This document shows positions 1 through 7,800 of a stretch of 22,344 nt of DNA, piece after piece (the stretch's first letter is position 1; the number at the start of each line of letters is the position of its first letter). The DNA lies in the NCBI GenBank assembly GCA_947088135.1, contig CAMUFJ010000028.1:1-22344 (forward strand), written 5' to 3'. The position numbers and the translations under genes were made by a program. The notes beneath the pieces are model-generated. The model saw only the letters and a list, made by a program, of their open reading frames with translations. It searched no databases and was not told the origin of the DNA. This DNA is from an uncultured Clostridia bacterium (GTDB taxonomy: Bacteria > Bacillota > Clostridia > Christensenellales > Borkfalkiaceae).

Positions 1-1295
1 GTGAGCATGAATCTGCCCATCGTCTTGTTGTCGCGGCAGAATTCGCGCTCGCCCTGCAAGATGTGAATCTCGACGCTCGTCTGATTGTCCGCCGCCGTGG
101 AGAACACTTGGCTCTTCTTGACGGGAATGGTCGTGTTTCTATCGATGAGGCGGGTGAACACGTTGCCGAGCGTTTCGATGCCCAAAGAAAGAGGCATGAC
201 GTCGAGCAAGAGCACGTCCTTAACCTCGCCCGTCAGGACGCCGCCCTGAATCGCCGCGCCGACCGCAACGCACTCGTCGGGGTTAATCCCCTTGAAGGGC
301 TCTTTGCCCGTGAGCTCTTTCACTTTTGCGATAACGGCGGGAACGCGGGTGGAACCGCCCACCATAATTACCTTATCGATGTCGTTATATTTAAGACCGG
401 CGTCTTTCATGGCAAGACGCATGGGCTCCGCCGTCTTTTCCACGAGGTCGGCAATGAGCGCCTCGAACTTTTGACGGGTAATTTCCATTTCGAGGTGCGC
501 GGGCCCCGCGTTCGTCATGGAAATGAACGGCAAGGAAACGGAGGTGGAATTCATGCCGGAGAGTTCGATCTTGGCTTTCTCCGCAGCTTCCTTCAACCGC
601 TGCATCGCCATTTTATCCTTGGAAAGGTCTACGCCGTGGCTCTTTTTAAACTCGTCTACCATATAGTCCATGACGCGCTTATCGAAATCGTCGCCGCCCA
701 GCATATTATTGCCGTTGGTGGCGAGCACCTCGAACACGCCGTCGGAAATTTCGAGAATGGAAACGTCGAACGTACCGCCGCCGAGGTCGTAGATCATGAC
801 CCTGCTGTTTTCCTTATCCTTGTCGAGCCCGTAGGAAAGCGCAGCCGCCGTGGGCTCGTTGATGATACGGAGCACGTTCAGCCCCGCAATCTTGCCCGCG
901 TCCTTGGTCGCCTGACGCTGTGCGTCGGTGAAGTATGCGGGGCAGGTGATGACGGCGTCCGTCACCTTAGACCCGAGATAAGCCTCCGCGTCCGCTTTAA
1001 GCTTGCTCAAAATCATAGCGGAAAGCTCTTGGGGCGAATACGCCTTGTCGTCGATTTTCACCTTATAGTCGGAACCCATTTTCCGCTTGATGGAAATAAC
1101 CGTTTTATCGGGATTGGCAACCGCCTGACGCTTTGCAATCTGTCCGACGGCACGGGAACCGTCCTTTTGAAATGCGACTACGGAGGGCGTAGTGCGCGCT
1201 CCTTCCGCATTCGCGATAACTACGGGCTCGCCGCCCTCCATGACCGCTACGCACGAATTCGTCGTGCCCAAATCGATACCGATAACCTTAGACAT
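1..1295 (-). CDS. dnaK: Molecular chaperone DnaK (Hsp70), 3' end beyond window
   Basis: ATP-dependent Hsp70 chaperone that binds unfolded cytosolic proteins with DnaJ and the exchange factor GrpE. About 431 codons are present, covering the whole nucleotide-binding domain and the start of the substrate-binding domain; the rest lies beyond position 1. Visible signatures are the N-terminal GIDLGTTNS phosphate loop, the IYDLGGGTFDVS motif near residue 175, the IMVGGSTRVPAV motif near residue 315, the interdomain VLLLDVMPLSLGIETLG segment, and the start of the beta-sandwich. The ATG at 1293-1295 has an AAGGAG ribosome site about 8 nt upstream. It follows grpE by 27 nt, so the two are almost certainly co-transcribed; dnaJ is the usual next gene but is not visible. 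Identity is certain. Confidence 0.98.
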   Translation of the reverse strand, partial: MSKVIGIDLGTTNSCVAVMEGGEPVVIANAEGARTTPSVVAFQKDGSRAVGQIAKRQAVANPDKTVISIKRKMGSDYKVKIDDKAYSPQELSAMILSKLKADAEAYLGSKVTDAVITCPAYFTDAQRQATKDAGKIAGLNVLRIINEPTAAALSYGLDKDKENSRVMIYDLGGGTFDVSILEISDGVFEVLATNGNNMLGGDDFDKRVMDYMVDEFKKSHGVDLSKDKMAMQRLKEAAEKAKIELSGMNSTSVSLPFISMTNAGPAHLEMEITRQKFEALIADLVEKTAEPMRLAMKDAGLKYNDIDKVIMVGGSTRVPAVIAKVKELTGKEPFKGINPDECVAVGAAIQGGVLTGEVKDVLLLDVMPLSLGIETLGNVFTRLIDRNTTIPVKKSQVFSTAADNQTSVEIHILQGEREFCRDNKTMGRFML

Positions 1296-1322
1296 ATATT
1301 TTTCTCCTTTTGATTCCTTGAT

Positions 1323-1826
1323 TTACTTAATGACCGAAACCTGCGCAAAACGCAGAATTTTTCCATTTTGCTCGTAGCCCTTGCGAAGCACCTGCTTCAC
1401 CGTCCCGCTATGCTCGCCCCTTTCTCCGTCTACCGCGAAAACGGCTTCGCACTTGTTCGCATCGAACTCCTCGCCGAGCGGATCGATGACCTCGATGCCC
1501 TCCTCTTCGAGCAGTTTTTCAAAAGCCTTGTTCACCATTTCGATGCCGCGGCGGGTCTTGTCGTCCGCACAGCTTTGGAGCGCGAACGCAAGCGTGTCGG
1601 CAATGGGGAACAAGCCCTTTACGACGTCCGCCCTGCCCTCCGCGTAAGCTTGGGCGCGGGTGGAAGCCGTCCGCCTGCGGTAGTTCTCATACTCCGCCGT
1701 TACGGAATACCACTTCCGTTTGAAGTCCTCCGCCTGCTTCTGCCATTCCCCGCAAGACTTGTCCTCCGCCGTTTGGACGGGTTGTTGCGTTTCCGACTCG
1801 GGCGACGCTTTCGTTTCTTCGTTCAC
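1323..1826 (-). CDS. grpE: Nucleotide exchange factor GrpE
   Basis: Cytosolic exchange factor that releases ADP from DnaK. The protein has a charged, low-complexity N-terminus (about 30 residues), a long helix around AEYENYRRRTAS, the GLFPIADTLAFAL segment, and a beta-rich C-terminal wing ending in the NGKILRFAQVSVIK strand, all typical of GrpE; 167 residues is a slightly short but normal length. A TTG at 1832 would give two more residues, but GGTGG lies directly against that TTG and six bases before the GTG at 1824-1826, so I choose the GTG. It is the first gene of grpE-dnaK. The hrcA repressor gene that usually precedes grpE in Firmicutes is absent here; the upstream neighbour is a divergent phosphoribosyltransferase-like gene. 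Confidence 0.95.
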   Translation of the reverse strand: MNEETKASPESETQQPVQTAEDKSCGEWQKQAEDFKRKWYSVTAEYENYRRRTASTRAQAYAEGRADVVKGLFPIADTLAFALQSCADDKTRRGIEMVNKAFEKLLEEEGIEVIDPLGEEFDANKCEAVFAVDGERGEHSGTVKQVLRKGYEQNGKILRFAQVSVIK

Positions 1827-1888
1827 TTTCAACCACCGTAATTGTTTTCATATTTTAAAGTCACTACTAATATAATGTTTTTTTATGC

Positions 1889-1941
1889 CCGTTAAACGGT
1901 TTTCGCGAAAAAAATATAAAAAAATTCCGAAAAATTTCGGA
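1889..1941. promoter_or_regulatory. Cluster of three palindromes upstream of grpE
   Basis: The 170-bp divergent intergenic region between grpE and the plus-strand PRTase gene is AT-rich and carries three palindromes in 53 bp: CCGTTAAACGG (1889-1899), the perfect 12-mer TTTTCGCGAAAA (1900-1911), and TCCGAAAAATTTCGGA (1926-1941, 7-bp arms, 2-base loop). No CIRCE element (the HrcA operator) is visible. These could be operators controlling grpE-dnaK, or simple hairpins. I see no strong minus-strand promoter; the best -10-like stretch is TATATT at 1869-1874 without a good -35. Operator function is inference from position and symmetry only. Confidence 0.4.
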
Positions 1942-1948
1942 TTCGCTC

Positions 1949-1977
1949 TTTACATTTTGCGCGTTATGCATTAAAAT
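1949..1977 (+). promoter_or_regulatory. Sigma-A type promoter for the PRTase-like gene
   Basis: TTTACA at 1949-1954, a 17-bp spacer, and TAAAAT at 1972-1977: five of six matches in each hexamer. Transcription would start near 1983-1985, just before the AGGA ribosome site at 1987-1990. This also rules out the in-frame ATG at 1976, which lies inside the -10 element. Confidence 0.75.
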
Positions 1978-1996
1978 GGAAAAAAAAGGATTTTTT

Positions 1997-2623
1997 ATGG
2001 AAACGAGAGCAACACAGATCCGCGCGCGGAGAAACGGTAAAGTCGTGATCAGCGCGATTCCGGGGCATTTCGCCACACAGCACTCGCACGTGAACTACTG
2101 CATCGACATGACGAAAGTCAAATCGCAAATGTCGATGGCAAAGGCTGCGGCGGAGCTGATCGCGGAGGCGTTCAACAGCACCCCCGTAGATACCATCATC
2201 ACCTTGGAGCGCACCAAAATGGTGGGCGCGTTCCTCGCAAACGCCCTATCCCATTCGGGGCTGAATATCAATCTCGATATCAACGTCATCTCGCCCGAGG
2301 TCACGAACGACTTGCTCGTCCTGCGCGACAATCTCGCGCCCTACGTACACGGAAGGCGGGTGCTCCTACTTTCCGCGACCGCCACGACGGGTCTGACCGC
2401 CAAGAGCGCTTTGGACGGAATCCGCTATTACGGCGGAGAACCCGTGGGCGTCGCGTGCGTATTCGGAGGGGATTTCGAGATCGAGGGCGTTCCCGTCGTA
2501 AAACTCATCGACGTAGGCGACGTGCCCGCATACGCGTCCTATTCGCCCAATCTCTGCCCTTTGTGCAAGGCGGGCAAAAAGATAGACGCTCTCGTCAACT
2601 CCTACGGTTACAGCAAAATCTGA
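1997..2623 (+). CDS. Phosphoribosyltransferase-like protein (clostridial family, function not established)
   Basis: A 208-residue type I phosphoribosyltransferase fold protein, often annotated as orotate phosphoribosyltransferase in Clostridia; its real substrate is unknown to me. The central beta-strand and loop read VLLLSATATTG, the position where PRTases carry the PRPP loop. In catalytic members two acidic residues precede the TTG; here they are Ser-Ala. From memory, relatives of this family share an ASATTG-like loop, so this looks like a family trait. The C-terminus has a CPLCKAG motif (a Cys-x-x-Cys pair) followed by IDALVNSYGYSKI, also characteristic of the family. The start at 1997 is set by AGGA six bases upstream and by the promoter overlapping the earlier ATG at 1976. 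It is the only plus-strand gene in the window and is monocistronic, ending at a strong terminator. Confidence 0.85.
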   Translation: METRATQIRARRNGKVVISAIPGHFATQHSHVNYCIDMTKVKSQMSMAKAAAELIAEAFNSTPVDTIITLERTKMVGAFLANALSHSGLNINLDINVISPEVTNDLLVLRDNLAPYVHGRRVLLLSATATTGLTAKSALDGIRYYGGEPVGVACVFGGDFEIEGVPVVKLIDVGDVPAYASYSPNLCPLCKAGKKIDALVNSYGYSKI

Positions 2624-2638
2624 TTTAAAAATAACATC

Positions 2639-2682
2639 AATCAAACGGCGGGCGGCTCGAAAGAGCCGCCCGCCGTTTGATT
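2639..2682. terminator. Bidirectional terminator, 20-bp stem with GAAA loop
   Basis: Perfect 20-bp inverted repeat (2639-2658 pairing with 2663-2682) closed by a GAAA tetraloop at 2659-2662, very GC-rich in its inner half. It sits between two convergent genes, the PRTase-like gene ending at 2623 and ktrA ending at 2704. For minus-strand transcripts it is followed by a T-rich tract (2620-2638 read in reverse); for plus-strand transcripts the tract is shorter (TTAAT). It probably ends both transcripts. Confidence 0.9.
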
Positions 2683-2703
2683 AATACAGCGTACCGCATT
2701 TTC

Positions 2704-3357
2704 TTACTTTTTTTGGTTGGCAAAGGCAAGGATTTTTTCGGTGTTTCCGAACACCACGATTTGATCGCCCTCGTCAAACACGAAATTCCCGTCCAAGGAG
2801 GAAATGACCTCCCTTCCCTTTTTTACGGTCAGAATATTCATACCGTACTTGACGCGCGGGTTGATGTCGATAAGTTTGCGCCCGATCCATTTTTCGGGAA
2901 TAGCGATTTCGAAAATGGAATAGTCGGCGTCGATGTCGATATAGTTGATAACCTTATCCGAATTCAAGCGCACGGCAAGCTTTTCCGCAATATCCATGTC
3001 CGGATAGATGACCTCGTCCGCGCCCATGCGCAGAAGCAGCTTTCTTTGGATATCCGTCGTGGCGCGGGAAACGACCCGCCTCGCGCCCAAGTCTTTGAGG
3101 AGCGACGTCACCTCCAACGAGGATTGGAAATCGTCCCCGATCGCGACGACGCAGGCGTTGAACGAAGGCACGTCCAGCGCGGCAAGGTTTTCCTCGTTCA
3201 TGCAGTTTGCGATGATCGCGTCGGCATATTTGCTCGAAAGAGAATTGATGACGTCCTCGTTCTTGTCCACGATCATCACTTCGTCGCCCATAGCGAGCAG
3301 TTTCTCCCCGAGCGTGCGCCCGAATTTTCCCATTCCGATGAGTAGTATCGATTTCAT
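2704..3357 (-). CDS. ktrA: Potassium uptake regulatory subunit KtrA/TrkA (RCK protein)
   Basis: Cytosolic gating subunit of a Ktr-type potassium transporter; RCK domains bind nucleotide and control the membrane subunit. It has 217 residues, close to the usual KtrA length. The RCK_N Rossmann domain (residues 1 to about 125) starts with ILLIGMGKFG and has the acidic D31 at the end of beta-2, which normally contacts the nucleotide ribose. The RCK_C domain covers about residues 135-217. The ATG at 3355-3357 has GGAGG about 7-8 nt upstream; an upstream in-frame extension to 3450 would overlap ktrB and is rejected. It lies 16 nt after ktrB, in the same operon. Confidence 0.93.
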   Translation of the reverse strand: MKSILLIGMGKFGRTLGEKLLAMGDEVMIVDKNEDVINSLSSKYADAIIANCMNEENLAALDVPSFNACVVAIGDDFQSSLEVTSLLKDLGARRVVSRATTDIQRKLLLRMGADEVIYPDMDIAEKLAVRLNSDKVINYIDIDADYSIFEIAIPEKWIGRKLIDINPRVKYGMNILTVKKGREVISSLDGNFVFDEGDQIVVFGNTEKILAFANQKK

Positions 3358-3373
3358 AAATAATCCTCCGATT

Positions 3374-4735
3374 TTATCCGATGAAGAGCGAATCGACAAC
3401 GGGGCGGCGAATTTGCGCCTCGCTTCGTTTTTTTCCGATGGCAAGCGCAAGCGTGAGCACGCCCGCTCTCCCCATGTACATGAGTAAAATTATGATCAGT
3501 TTGGAAGCCGTATGCAGGGCGGGCGTGAGCCCCATGCTGAGCCCCACCGTGCCGAGCGCCGAAACTGTTTCGAAGAGCACTGCCTGAAAGCTTCCCGTCG
3601 GCTCCACGGCGCAAATAACGAGCGTGGAAGTGAGAATAATGGCAAGATAAGCCGTGAAGATCGCGAGCGCTTGCCCGAACAGGCCATTGTCGATACGGCG
3701 TTTGCCGATGTCGATGTCCCGCCGTCCGCGCAAGACCGCCCACATGCCCGCAACGACGACCGCGAACGTGCTCACCTTGATGCCTCCCGCCGTGGAACCC
3801 GAGCATCCGCCGACAAACATTAAAATGAGCGTTAGGAGATACCCGCTGTCCGAAAGGGTGGACATCCCCGCAGTAGAGAAACCTGCCGTGCGCGGGGTGT
3901 TCGCTTGAAAGAACGCGCAGAGCAGACGCTGACCGAAATTATAATCGGCAAGAGCGGGGTTATTGCGCTCGAAGAGCAGGAAGAGCGCGGTAGAGAGGAC
4001 GACGAGCACCGTGCTGATGCTCAGAACGAACTTGGTGTAGAACTGCATTTTCTTCCAGCGGAAACGGCTGTCCCACACGTCCCCCCAAACGCAGAAGCCA
4101 AGTCCGCCCGTAAAGATGAGCAGAGGCACGACGAGAGATACGAGCGGATCGGTCGCATACGCCGTTAAGGAAACGAATTCCGAGCCCGCCGAACCGAGCA
4201 CGTCGAAGCCCGCATTGCAGAAGGCGGATACGGCGTGAAAGACGGCGAAGTAGACGCCCTTCCCCCAGCCGAAGTCCGGCACGAAACGGAAAGCGAGCAC
4301 AAAGGCGCCGAGCCCCTCGATGGCAAAAGTACCCACGACGACGCGGAGAATGAGCGTACCCGAGCCGGAGCTGTTTTTCCCGCCGAACGTCTGCATGACC
4401 GTGCGTTTTTGGTAGACGCCGAGGTTCCCGCGGCGGATCATGAGAAACACCACGGTGACGAAGGTCGCAAACCCCAGCCCGCCCGTTTGAATGAGCAGAA
4501 GAATGACGGCTTGTCCGAAACCGCTCCAATGCACTGCGGTATCCACCACCACCAACCCCGTTACGCAGGTTGCCGAAGTGGCGGTGAAGAGCGCGTCGAG
4601 ATAGGACGTCGAACCGTCCTTCGTCGAAAAAGGCAATACCAAAAGAATACTTCCGATCAAGATGACCAAAAGATATCCTAAGGCAAGATATTGCCAAACG
4701 CTCATCTTTTTTTGGATTTTTTTTGCAAATTTCAT
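3374..4735 (-). CDS. ktrB: Potassium uptake membrane subunit KtrB/TrkH
   Basis: Integral membrane ion-translocating subunit of the Ktr/Trk family; 453 residues, with four membrane-pore-membrane repeats. The four pore loops with their filter glycines are visible: TSATCVTGL (53-61), SAFCNAGFD (170-178), NTPRTAGFS (279-287) and SALGTVGLS (392-400). The third-repeat helix is broken by a glycine-rich segment, VGGCSGSTAGGIK (308-320), matching the intramembrane gate loop of KtrB. A basic, amphipathic start (MKFAKKIQKKM) precedes the first hydrophobic segment. Ribosome site is weak (AGG about 9 nt before the ATG at 4733-4735). Its partner ktrA follows directly. Confidence 0.95.
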   Translation of the reverse strand: MKFAKKIQKKMSVWQYLALGYLLVILIGSILLVLPFSTKDGSTSYLDALFTATSATCVTGLVVVDTAVHWSGFGQAVILLLIQTGGLGFATFVTVVFLMIRRGNLGVYQKRTVMQTFGGKNSSGSGTLILRVVVGTFAIEGLGAFVLAFRFVPDFGWGKGVYFAVFHAVSAFCNAGFDVLGSAGSEFVSLTAYATDPLVSLVVPLLIFTGGLGFCVWGDVWDSRFRWKKMQFYTKFVLSISTVLVVLSTALFLLFERNNPALADYNFGQRLLCAFFQANTPRTAGFSTAGMSTLSDSGYLLTLILMFVGGCSGSTAGGIKVSTFAVVVAGMWAVLRGRRDIDIGKRRIDNGLFGQALAIFTAYLAIILTSTLVICAVEPTGSFQAVLFETVSALGTVGLSMGLTPALHTASKLIIILLMYMGRAGVLTLALAIGKKRSEAQIRRPVVDSLFIG

Positions 4736-4768
4736 GTGTAAAACCTAAAAAGCCCGATGAAGAAGTAA

Positions 4769-4840
4769 CAAGCGATGAATTCCGCAACACACGGTTCACT
4801 GCGGTATCTTACTTTTGCAACCGACGCAACCGATGAATTC
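4769..4840. repeat. Imperfect 14-bp direct repeat in the ktrB upstream region
   Basis: CAAGCGATGAATTC (4769-4782) and CAACCGATGAATTC (4827-4840) differ at one base and are 58 bp apart in the 109-bp gap between the helicase stop and ktrB. A short inverted repeat, TGCGG/CCGCA, also lies in this gap. I see no convincing terminator for the helicase gene and no clear promoter for ktrB here. The repeat may be a binding site or chance. Confidence 0.3.
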
Positions 4841-4844
4841 GCCA

Positions 4845-7800
4845 TTACGCCAAAGAAATACGGTCGGAAACCGAGCGCACGAATATTCCCTTCTCCTCTC
4901 CGTACTGAACGCAATCGCGCAGGAAGGAGGAGAGCCGTTCGGTGGGGCGCAGCTCGCGGAAAGTGCCCGCGACGAGCGCGATCAACTCGTCCATATACAG
5001 CGCGACCCGCTCTTCGAGCGCGCACTTGATAAACGACACCATCTCGTACAGAGTGAAGTCCTCTTCGCTTCTTCTCAGAGGAGTCCCCTCTTCCGTACGG
5101 AATTTGCCGAGCACGAGCGCCTTGGGATTTTTGTAGAAATAATCGACGCCGATCACGCGGTCGCGAAGCAGTCCGCACCCGTCGATAAGCGCGTCCAAAC
5201 GCTGGTCCACCTTGCTCCCGCTCTTGATGATCCCGAACGTAGCAAGACACCGCTTTTTGAGGAAGGAGCGGGAAATAGGCTCTTCCGCGGTTACGATCTC
5301 CTTGATGCGCGCGGCGATCTCGCCGTCGTGCTCGCCGCTTGTGACAAATGCGGAATTCTCCGTTGCGCTCTGCTTGACAAAGCGGTATATCTTGCGGTTT
5401 TTGGCAAGCAGATCCGCCTTCTTCTCCGCGCCCGTGAGCCTGTCGAGCATTTCTTTGATGCGCTTTATTTCCCGCTTCGGATTGTTGTAATAGTTGACGC
5501 TGTTCACGCGGATCACGTTCCAATTCCCGCGTTTGAGCGTTTGCACCTGCAACAGGTTCCGATCGCGCACGGAGAATTTGTCCGTGCCGTCGCAGACGAT
5601 GCCCAAAAGGAAGCGATGCTTGTTTCTCGGGTCGATGACGGCGACGTCCACCTTGAAGTCGGAAGCGCCCACGTCGGAACGGCATTCGTAACCGTAGCCC
5701 GTAAGCTCCTGCGCGATGAACTTGCCGATACCCGCGCCGCCGCGCACGTAATCCGACTTGACCGCAAGCGTCGTTCTGCCCCGCTCTGCGAATTCCAAAA
5801 ACGCCTTTAAGCCCGCGACGCCCTTGGAGGAAGTCTTTTGCAGGTTGATCATGGAAGAAGTCATGGTGGAGAATACGATCATCTCTTCGCGCGCACGGGA
5901 TACGGCGACGTTGAGCCTCCGCCAACCGCCCACCTGATTGAGCGGGCCGAAATTGAGCGAGAGCCTGCCCGAGCTGTCCGGCCCGTAGCAAACGGAGAAG
6001 AGAATGACGTCGCGCTCGTCCCCCTGCACGTTTTCGAGGTTTTTGACGAACAGAGGTTCTTCGCGTTCGTAGGCGACCTGTTCGAGCTTTTTCGCCGCGA
6101 TCTCCTTGGTGAGCATTCTGTCGAGTTCGTCCTGCTGGGCGCTCGAAAAGGTGACGACGCCCATGCTCGAACGGGACAACACGGGATCGGAAAGACGGCG
6201 CACGACCTCTTTGACGAGCGCCTCCGCCTCCTTTTTGTTGCGCTTGGTAAAGCCCCTGTCGTACGTGCCGTCCACCTCGACGAGCCGAACCTTGCTCTCC
6301 AAGCCGTCGGGCGAGGGGAAGGTGCAGAGGCGGTTGTCGTAATACATACTGTTGGAAAAGGCGATCAGGGATTCGTGCTTACTGCGGTAATGCCATACGA
6401 GATGCCGTTCGGGCATACCGAGGGCAAGACAGTCGTCGAGCACGCTCTCCAAATCCTCGCTTTCGAGATTCTCCTCGTCCACGTACGCGGAATGGAAGAA
6501 GCTCGTAGGCGGAAGCTGTTTGGGGTCGCCCACGACGATCGCCGCCTTGGCGCGCGCCATGGATCCCACCGCCTCCGCGGTAGACATCTGCGAAGCTTCG
6601 TCGAAGATGACGAGATCGAACGCATTTGCGACGGGCGCGAGATACTGCGCCACCGTAATGGGACTCATCAACATACAGGGACACACGACGGAGGCAAGCG
6701 TGGGAACCTCGGTAAACAGTCCCCTAAGTCCCGTGCCCCGCAAATTGCTTTTGGAAAGACGAGTAAAGGTCGCCAGTTCCACGCTAAGACTTCCTTCCCC
6801 TTCCGGCAAGGGCAGACGGGAAACGAGCACGTCGCGGATACGCTCCTTGGTGAGTTTCCCGTATTCCTCCCAGGCAAGACGGAATTTTTCCACCGTGTCG
6901 TCGAGCGTGCCCACCGTCATGCGGGAGAGGTCGGGATCGGCGGGAATATTGATTTCGAGGAAGTTTTTATATACGTTCTTCTCGAAGCCCGCAAGAATGT
7001 TTTCCCCTTTCAGCCGTCCGCTCTCCAACGCTTCCGAAATGAAGTTGAGCCCGAGCTTTGCAAGCTCCTTGGCGGTGTGTTTATACATACACCAATTGGG
7101 GAGCATATCCACGTTGTCGATGAGCGCGCCCGCCTTGGAGGAATAGTAATCGAGAATGTCCTCCTCGCGGATCTTGTCCCTGTCCGCCTGCGTGACGGCA
7201 AGGAAACTCTCCTGCGCGGTAAAGAAGCTCTCCGCCGCCTTGGCGTACCCTTCCAGCACGGGCTTGGTGTAGCCGTTCGTGGCGCGAATGCACATTTCGT
7301 TGAACGCGTCCGCGTTATAATCCATGAACACCGAAGCACACTTTTGGTGCAGGGTGTAAAGGTCGGAGAGGAACTCCGCCCGCTTTTTAAAGCTGATGTG
7401 ACGGCTTCTGTCGGTGAAGCTCTTCGAGAGGCGGGTGTTGGAGACGATGCGCTCCTGCGCGGAATAGATCTCCGCGAGCGTTTGCAGATATTTGGGCACG
7501 TCGTTTTCGTCGAGTTCGTGAAGGCACGCCTTTTCCAGCCTCTTCACCAAGTTGCGCACGGGTTTGCTCATGCGCCAATCGCCGTCCTCTTCGGCGAATT
7601 TATTCAAATCGCGCAGATCCATGTCGGGCTCGACGAGCGCTTTGAAATGCTTGGAGAAGTATTCGAGGCAGGAATCGTACCGCCTGTTCGCGTTGTAGAA
7701 GAGGTAGAACGCCTCCCCCGAAACGCCGGTAAAATATTTGTCGTACTTACCCGCCGCCAAGTCGTTCGCGATTTCGGCGATCACGCGGAGCTTGCGCTCG

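Noticed and set aside
63..1313. Long plus-strand reading frame of 416 codons
   Set aside because: It lies antisense to dnaK, whose minus-strand translation is a clean Hsp70; the plus frame is a composition shadow.
1926..1941. Hairpin read as a minus-strand terminator
   Set aside because: It is followed by T-rich sequence on the minus strand, but no minus gene ends here; grpE begins downstream of it.
1833..1996. CIRCE element (TTAGCACTC-type) before grpE
   Set aside because: Looked for and not found in either orientation.
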